Origin: an uncultured Lachnospiraceae bacterium | GTDB lineage: Bacteria > Bacillota_A > Clostridia > TANB77 > CAG-508 | Assembly (NCBI GenBank): GCA_947165105.1 | Contig: CAMUZC010000065.1 | Coordinates: 1-9,105 of the forward strand | Direction of reading: 5' to 3' | DNA length: 9,105 nucleotides | Part shown: positions 7,001-9,105 of the stretch, piece after piece | How positions within the stretch are numbered: position 1 is the stretch's first letter | Layout: each line of letters starts with the position of its first letter | Notes under the pieces: model-generated | What the model was told of the DNA's origin: nothing | Seen by the model: only the letters and a program-made list of their open reading frames with translations | The model's database searches: none | Position numbers and translations under genes: made by a program

Positions 7001-9105
7001 GCACATTCTTTCTTTTGCTCCTAAAAATTCATAACCATATTCAAAAGCGACATCAGTAATATTTATTAAACAAGTTCTAATAGTTTTTCTTGAAGTTTTG
7101 TGATCATACCAATATACACGAGTTTGTTTAAGCCAATCATAATCATTGACTGTGACAATTTGTCTTGCCATTTCTTTATCATGTACAAAATATTCATAAA
7201 TATCTTTATTGTGTACATGAATAATAATAAGTGCTTCTAATTTAACCATAGGTAATTTATATTGAGAACCATCTCTTGCCATTGATGTTAATTCAGTTAA
7301 AATTACATTAAAATCTTTCATTGCAGGGTCTATTTCTCCAGCAACTAATTTTTTCTTATAAGAATCTCCTTTTTCATATGATGTTCTTACAATAAATTCT
7401 TCTAATCTTTTTGTACCGAATAATTGAAGACCAAAGATAACAACTTGGCAAATATATTTTTCTATAAAAGCTCGAAATCCATCTTTGTTATTATCATCTA
7501 AAGGTTGATCGTAGAAATTTTTCATATCATAATAAGCTTGTTCGAATAAATCTCTTAAAGAATATTTCATTGAAGCAACTAAATCACATAACCATTCTTC
7601 TATTTTGCCATCACATTTGACTGGATGTGCAGTCATATCTACTTCTTGTTTATCATCAGGTGTTTGTGCACTTTTTACTTGTCTAATAGCAATAATACTT
7701 TTTTTATCAGCATCAGCAAATTCAATATCATTAATTGCGTCGAAAATAATACCTAAATTAGATTTAATATTTGCAGGATCACTTCTTTTGGATAAAATAT
7801 CCAATAAGACACCATTTGATACAAAGTAAAATCTTGGAAATTGACCTCTTTTACCTTCTAAGTAAATATCTAATTTTTGTTGGCATTCTTTTAAAGTTTT
7901 ATCTATATCTAAAAGATCTGGTGTTAATTCATTTGAAGAACATAAACTATATACTATTTTAGTTGGATAGGCTTTATCCATCATAATTTTAACCCATAAT
8001 TTGTGACAATTTTCGAAATTTTTTGTAGGACCTGGTAATTCTTTTCTGATATCACCACCTATGAAGAAAGATTGTAATGAGTTCCATAATTGTTGTACAC
8101 CTAACCATAATTCTAAAGTATTGTTAATAGTTTGGAAAGCAGTTTCTTTTTGTTTGATTCTTGCATTTAATTCATTGGTTAAATTTCTACTTTGGGATTT
8201 AAATCCAGAAATTTTACCTGAATGTTCTTCGACTGTGGCTTTTATTTCCAAAGTTGATACAGTATCTAATAAGAATAAATCTTTAATTGTTTTATGTGGT
8301 TCAAATTTAAATACTTTTGTTGCCCATTCGTCATCAATTTCTTTCAATTGAGTATCAATTTTTTTCTGTTGTTTAGCGACAGTGACAGTATCTTCAATTT
8401 CACCTTTATATTCTTCGATTTTTTTGTCATTTTCTTCAAATTTATCAAATATTTTTTTAAGTCTAAACAATCCTCCATCTATTTTTACAGTGGCTAATTC
8501 TGGAACTTCTAATTTTTCAGCCAAATGTTTATAGTGATGGTCTTCGAAATCAAATGTTAATAAATCGAAGCTTTCTACAATATTTTGTAATTTTAAAATC
8601 TCATTTTTTAAATTTTCATATTCTGTTGTGGTTGTCAAAGCTTTATTGACTTTGTATTGTTTTTGGTTAAATTCTTGGCATTTATTTTCCATTTCTTCTT
8701 TTTTAGCATTTAATTCATTAAATTGCATTTCTTTCCATTCATCTTTTTGTTTTAAAACACTCATATATAAATCATATAAAGTACCTAATTTTTTTAATTC
8801 TTCTTCCATTTCTTTTAATTCAGGATAATTATTTTGTGAAACATTAAAAATATTTTCTGCATTTTTAATATTTACCCATTGTTTATTAAGTACTAAAACT
8901 TTTCTTCTAAAAGATTCTAACCTATCATAAGCAACTTCAACTTTAGGTTCTTTAGTAGGCCCACTTTTATCGTATTCTACTTTTAATTGTTTTACTTGTT
9001 CTTTAAGATTTGCTGCTTCTTCATATAATTTCTTTTTATATTTTAATTGCTCTTTTTGTAAATTATCTCTCATATTTGATGCTTGAACTAAAATATTTTT
9101 CCATT
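1..9105 (-). CDS. Axonemal dynein heavy chain, outer-arm gamma/DNAH5-DNAH8 type (partial at both ends)
   Basis: This is a motor heavy chain of the ciliary or flagellar axoneme, where such chains hydrolyse ATP and slide doublet microtubules. The minus-strand frame is open for all 3034 codons. In order it shows the tail end and linker (residues 1-690), AAA1 with Walker A GPAGTGKT (727-734) and Walker B CFDEFNRI (777-784), AAA2 with GNTGVGKT (1016-1023), AAA3 with GDSGTAKT (1359-1366), AAA4 with GVGGSGKQS (1730-1738), a coiled-coil stalk with a microtubule-binding tip (about 1971-2315), AAA5, a buttress, and AAA6 with FQNCHLGLDF (from 2944). HYDFGLRNILSVLR (901-914) and the linker motifs GGDIRKELP and WVKIM resemble DNAH5/DNAH8 more than DNAH9/11/17 or inner-arm chains. 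That subclass call rests on remembered family sequences and is less certain than the family call. The N-terminal tail and C-terminal domain lie outside the window, so no start or stop is assigned. No intron or frameshift was found. Confidence 0.97.
1184..1462 (-). other. Domain: AAA5 buttress (strut) coiled coil
   Basis: Residues about 2548-2640 start at EQQLQAIVISKEQKPLEETL. They pass through the hairpin motif EGNLLDNEDIVIVLNNSK (family form GNxLDDE) and return through KKIKEAEEKKKDINQKREKY to PVATRGSVLYFS. This antiparallel hairpin leaves AAA5 and contacts the stalk, coupling ring movements to sliding of the stalk helices. All expected landmarks are present. Confidence 0.85.
1604..2158 (-). 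other. Domain: AAA5 (non-nucleotide-binding)
   Basis: Residues about 2316-2500. LLGDSAIAAAFIAYAGPF takes the place of a P-loop, as is normal in AAA5, so nucleotide binding is not expected. LPSDTLSIQNAILVTTSSRF and PLLIDPQDQAKNWL (2416-2429) are strong family landmarks. AAA5 is a structural module of the ring and the root of the buttress. The C-terminal edge is approximate. Confidence 0.9.
2159..2395 (-). other. Domain: stalk coiled coil 2
   Basis: Residues about 2237-2315 are a second long Lys/Glu/Gln/Ala-rich helix (MKKLEVQQKRKADVLAEKKK and onward). It ends at ESLKGEKKRWTEDS, where GEKxRW is the standard family mark for the base of the second stalk helix and the start of AAA5. It is the antiparallel partner of coiled coil 1. 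Confidence 0.9.
2396..2827 (-). other. Domain: microtubule-binding domain at the stalk tip
   Basis: Residues about 2093-2236 lie between the two stalk helices, where every dynein has its globular microtubule-binding domain. LQPLGKTNVPTSIKFYFECC (from 2095) replaces the usual first helix with its PP motif. GWTTMISYIA, LNINDETLELLRPF (ending 2191) and GGDACKRLAAFCRSI correspond in order to conserved segments of axonemal tips. The domain looks somewhat longer than remembered DNAH5 tips because of short insertions (see findings). Confidence 0.85.
2828..3193 (-). other. Domain: stalk coiled coil 1
   Basis: Residues about 1971-2092 begin just after the family landmark YVTPKSFLSFIQEY. They form a long helix rich in Glu, Lys, Ala and Gln with regularly spaced hydrophobic residues (for example IKKEVDLKEQDLSIKNAA). 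The helix ends at LAKPKLDAAQQKILDLDQK, the usual approach to the microtubule-binding tip. It pairs with coiled coil 2 (2159-2395) to make the antiparallel stalk that carries signals between ring and microtubule by helix sliding. Confidence 0.9.
3239..4156 (-). other. Domain: AAA4
   Basis: Residues about 1650-1955. The segment LKNLMRITRVIQQDQGSCML leads into Walker A GVGGSGKQS (1730-1738, Lys1736). The Walker B-like stretch LLMTDAEFK (Asp1797, Glu1799) and FLSTGEIANLF follow, as in axonemal chains. LHISLCFSP and LPWPEEAL are further AAA4 landmarks. The middle is divergent: a Pro-rich PTYGTPPRP (1754-1762) stands where most chains have a Phe-Gln-Ile and Tyr segment, and the TIDWF motif reads TIIWL. 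AAA4 is the last module before the stalk. Confidence 0.88.
4274..5206 (-). other. Domain: AAA3, regulatory ATPase
   Basis: Residues about 1300-1610. It begins near NWDPWTP and LLIPTMDSTRALFLIERI. Walker A is GDSGTAKTST (GDSGTAKT 1359-1366, Lys1365). Walker B is FIDDLSMP (1424-1431), with Asp1426 and Asp1427, the usual dynein AAA3 form. SFVAAMNHPKGGKNDIPNRL and FHYTYNMRELSRTFQG follow, both standard AAA3 landmarks. In the family, nucleotide state at AAA3 gates release of the motor from the microtubule. Motif conservation suggests it can bind and probably hydrolyse ATP. Confidence 0.92.
5324..6286 (-). other. Domain: AAA2
   Basis: Residues about 940-1260. The domain opens with MNLSKL (941-946), followed by PLFLNLISDVFP. 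Walker A is GNTGVGKTT (1016-1024). The Walker B region is IVCDGPIDSIWIENLNTVLDD (Asp1098), then ATVSRCGM (1148-1155). In dyneins AAA2 binds ATP but is generally considered not to hydrolyse it, acting as a structural nucleotide site. Two normally conserved features are changed here: the segment between NPKA and the Trp-Lys-Lys stretch, and the Pro of the SPATVSR motif. The C-terminal edge is an estimate. Confidence 0.9.
6359..7015 (-). other. Domain: AAA1, the main ATPase site
   Basis: Residues about 697-915. The lead-in ITPLTDKCYITLAQAMG is followed by Walker A GAPAGPAGTGKTETVKDMGR (GPAGTGKT is 727-734, catalytic-site Lys733) and Walker B GCFDEFNRI (Asp779, Glu780). A sensor-like TMNPGYSGRQELPENLK and the LFR arginine segment follow. 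All residues expected of an active ATPase are present, so this should be the force-generating site. The domain ends in HYDFGLRNILSVLR (901-914), the strongest clue to the DNAH5/DNAH8 subclass. The stretch just after Walker B is unusual (see findings). Confidence 0.95.
7034..8818 (-). other. Domain: dynein linker (DHC_N2-type)
   Basis: Residues about 96-690 form the linker, the lever arm that swings across the AAA ring during the power stroke. Recognisable family motifs are FFIGGDIRKELP (346-357), LWVKIM a little further on, and FPRFYFVSNGVLLDIL (422-437), which matches the near-universal FPRFFFVS motif. The last part, LIIIHVHNKDIYEYF and the segment ending ITDVAFEYGYEFLG (to 695), is the usual lead-in to AAA1. 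The spacing of these motifs matches remembered DNAH5 chains, so the linker looks complete. Domain edges are estimates. Confidence 0.85.
8819..9105 (-). other. Domain: end of dynein tail, charged helical segment
   Basis: Residues 1 to about 95 are rich in Lys, Glu, Leu and Gln (for example LQKEQLKYKKKLYEEAANL from residue 15) and look helical or coiled-coil. They are followed by a Trp-containing stretch (KQWVNIKNAENIF) that resembles the tail-to-linker junction of DNAH5-type chains. In intact dynein this part joins the cargo- or doublet-anchoring tail to the mechanical linker. The boundary is approximate. The true N-terminus and the sites that bind intermediate chains lie beyond position 9105. 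Confidence 0.65.

Noticed and set aside
2454..8828. Nine short plus-strand open frames of 63-96 codons
   Set aside because: All lie antisense to well-conserved dynein coding sequence, are short, and show low-complexity Phe/Ser/Leu-rich translations expected from the complement of Lys/Glu/Leu codons. They are shadows.
1..9105. Ciliate nuclear code (TAA/TAG = Gln) or TGA reassignment
   Set aside because: No in-frame TAA, TAG or TGA occurs in 3034 codons, and Gln, Trp and Cys all use standard codons.
1..9105. CRISPR array, insertion sequence, tRNA, rRNA, riboswitch or bacterial operon signals
   Set aside because: None seen. The whole window is occupied by one eukaryotic coding frame and has no intergenic space.
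1..9105. Cytoplasmic or IFT dynein heavy chain
   Set aside because: AAA1 reads CFDEFNRIQLEVLSV, not the CFDEFNRLxE form followed by SAVSQQI of those classes, and the AAA1 end and linker motifs match axonemal DNAH5/DNAH8.

Overview
The window is a single stretch of eukaryotic protein-coding DNA. On the minus strand, one reading frame (codons starting at plus positions 2, 5, 8 and so on) stays open across the whole window: 3034 complete codons with no stop and no intron. I translated it line by line. It is the middle of a dynein heavy chain, running N- to C-terminally from right (9105) to left (1). Both ends of the gene lie outside the window. By comparison with remembered DNAH5-type chains of about 4600 residues, roughly 1200-1300 N-terminal tail residues and a few hundred C-terminal residues are missing. 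No start codon, stop codon, promoter or terminator can be called. Residue numbers below count from the first complete codon (9101-9103 = residue 1).

Layout from right to left: end of the helical tail (about 8819-9105); linker (7034-8818); AAA1 with intact Walker A and B (6359-7015); AAA2 (about 5324-6286); AAA3 (about 4274-5206); AAA4 (about 3239-4156); stalk coiled coil 1 (2828-3193); microtubule-binding domain (2396-2827); stalk coiled coil 2 (2159-2395); AAA5 (about 1604-2158); buttress coiled coil (1184-1462); AAA6 (1-1036). These parts form one molecular motor: ATP hydrolysis in AAA1 drives the linker power stroke, and the stalk carries the signal to the microtubule-binding tip.

The best subclass match is the axonemal outer-arm type related to vertebrate DNAH5/DNAH8 and the Chlamydomonas gamma chain. 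The signs are HYDFGLRNILSVLR at the end of AAA1, MNLSKL followed by PLFLNLISDVFP, and GGDIRKELP with WVKIM in the linker. The source is therefore a eukaryote that builds cilia or flagella.

The DNA is very AT-rich (roughly 30% GC or less by eye). Leucine is mostly TTA, arginine almost always AGA and glutamine almost always CAA. No TAA, TAG or TGA occurs in frame, so the standard code fits and the TAA/TAG-to-Gln code of Tetrahymena or Paramecium does not. Standard-code, intron-poor, AT-rich flagellates or ciliates (for example parabasalids, litostome ciliates such as rumen entodiniomorphs, or anaerobic chytrids) are all possible; the sequence alone does not decide.

I see no second gene, RNA gene, mobile element, repeat array or undescribed system. 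The points worth a second look are unusual substitutions and insertions at positions that are highly conserved across dyneins.
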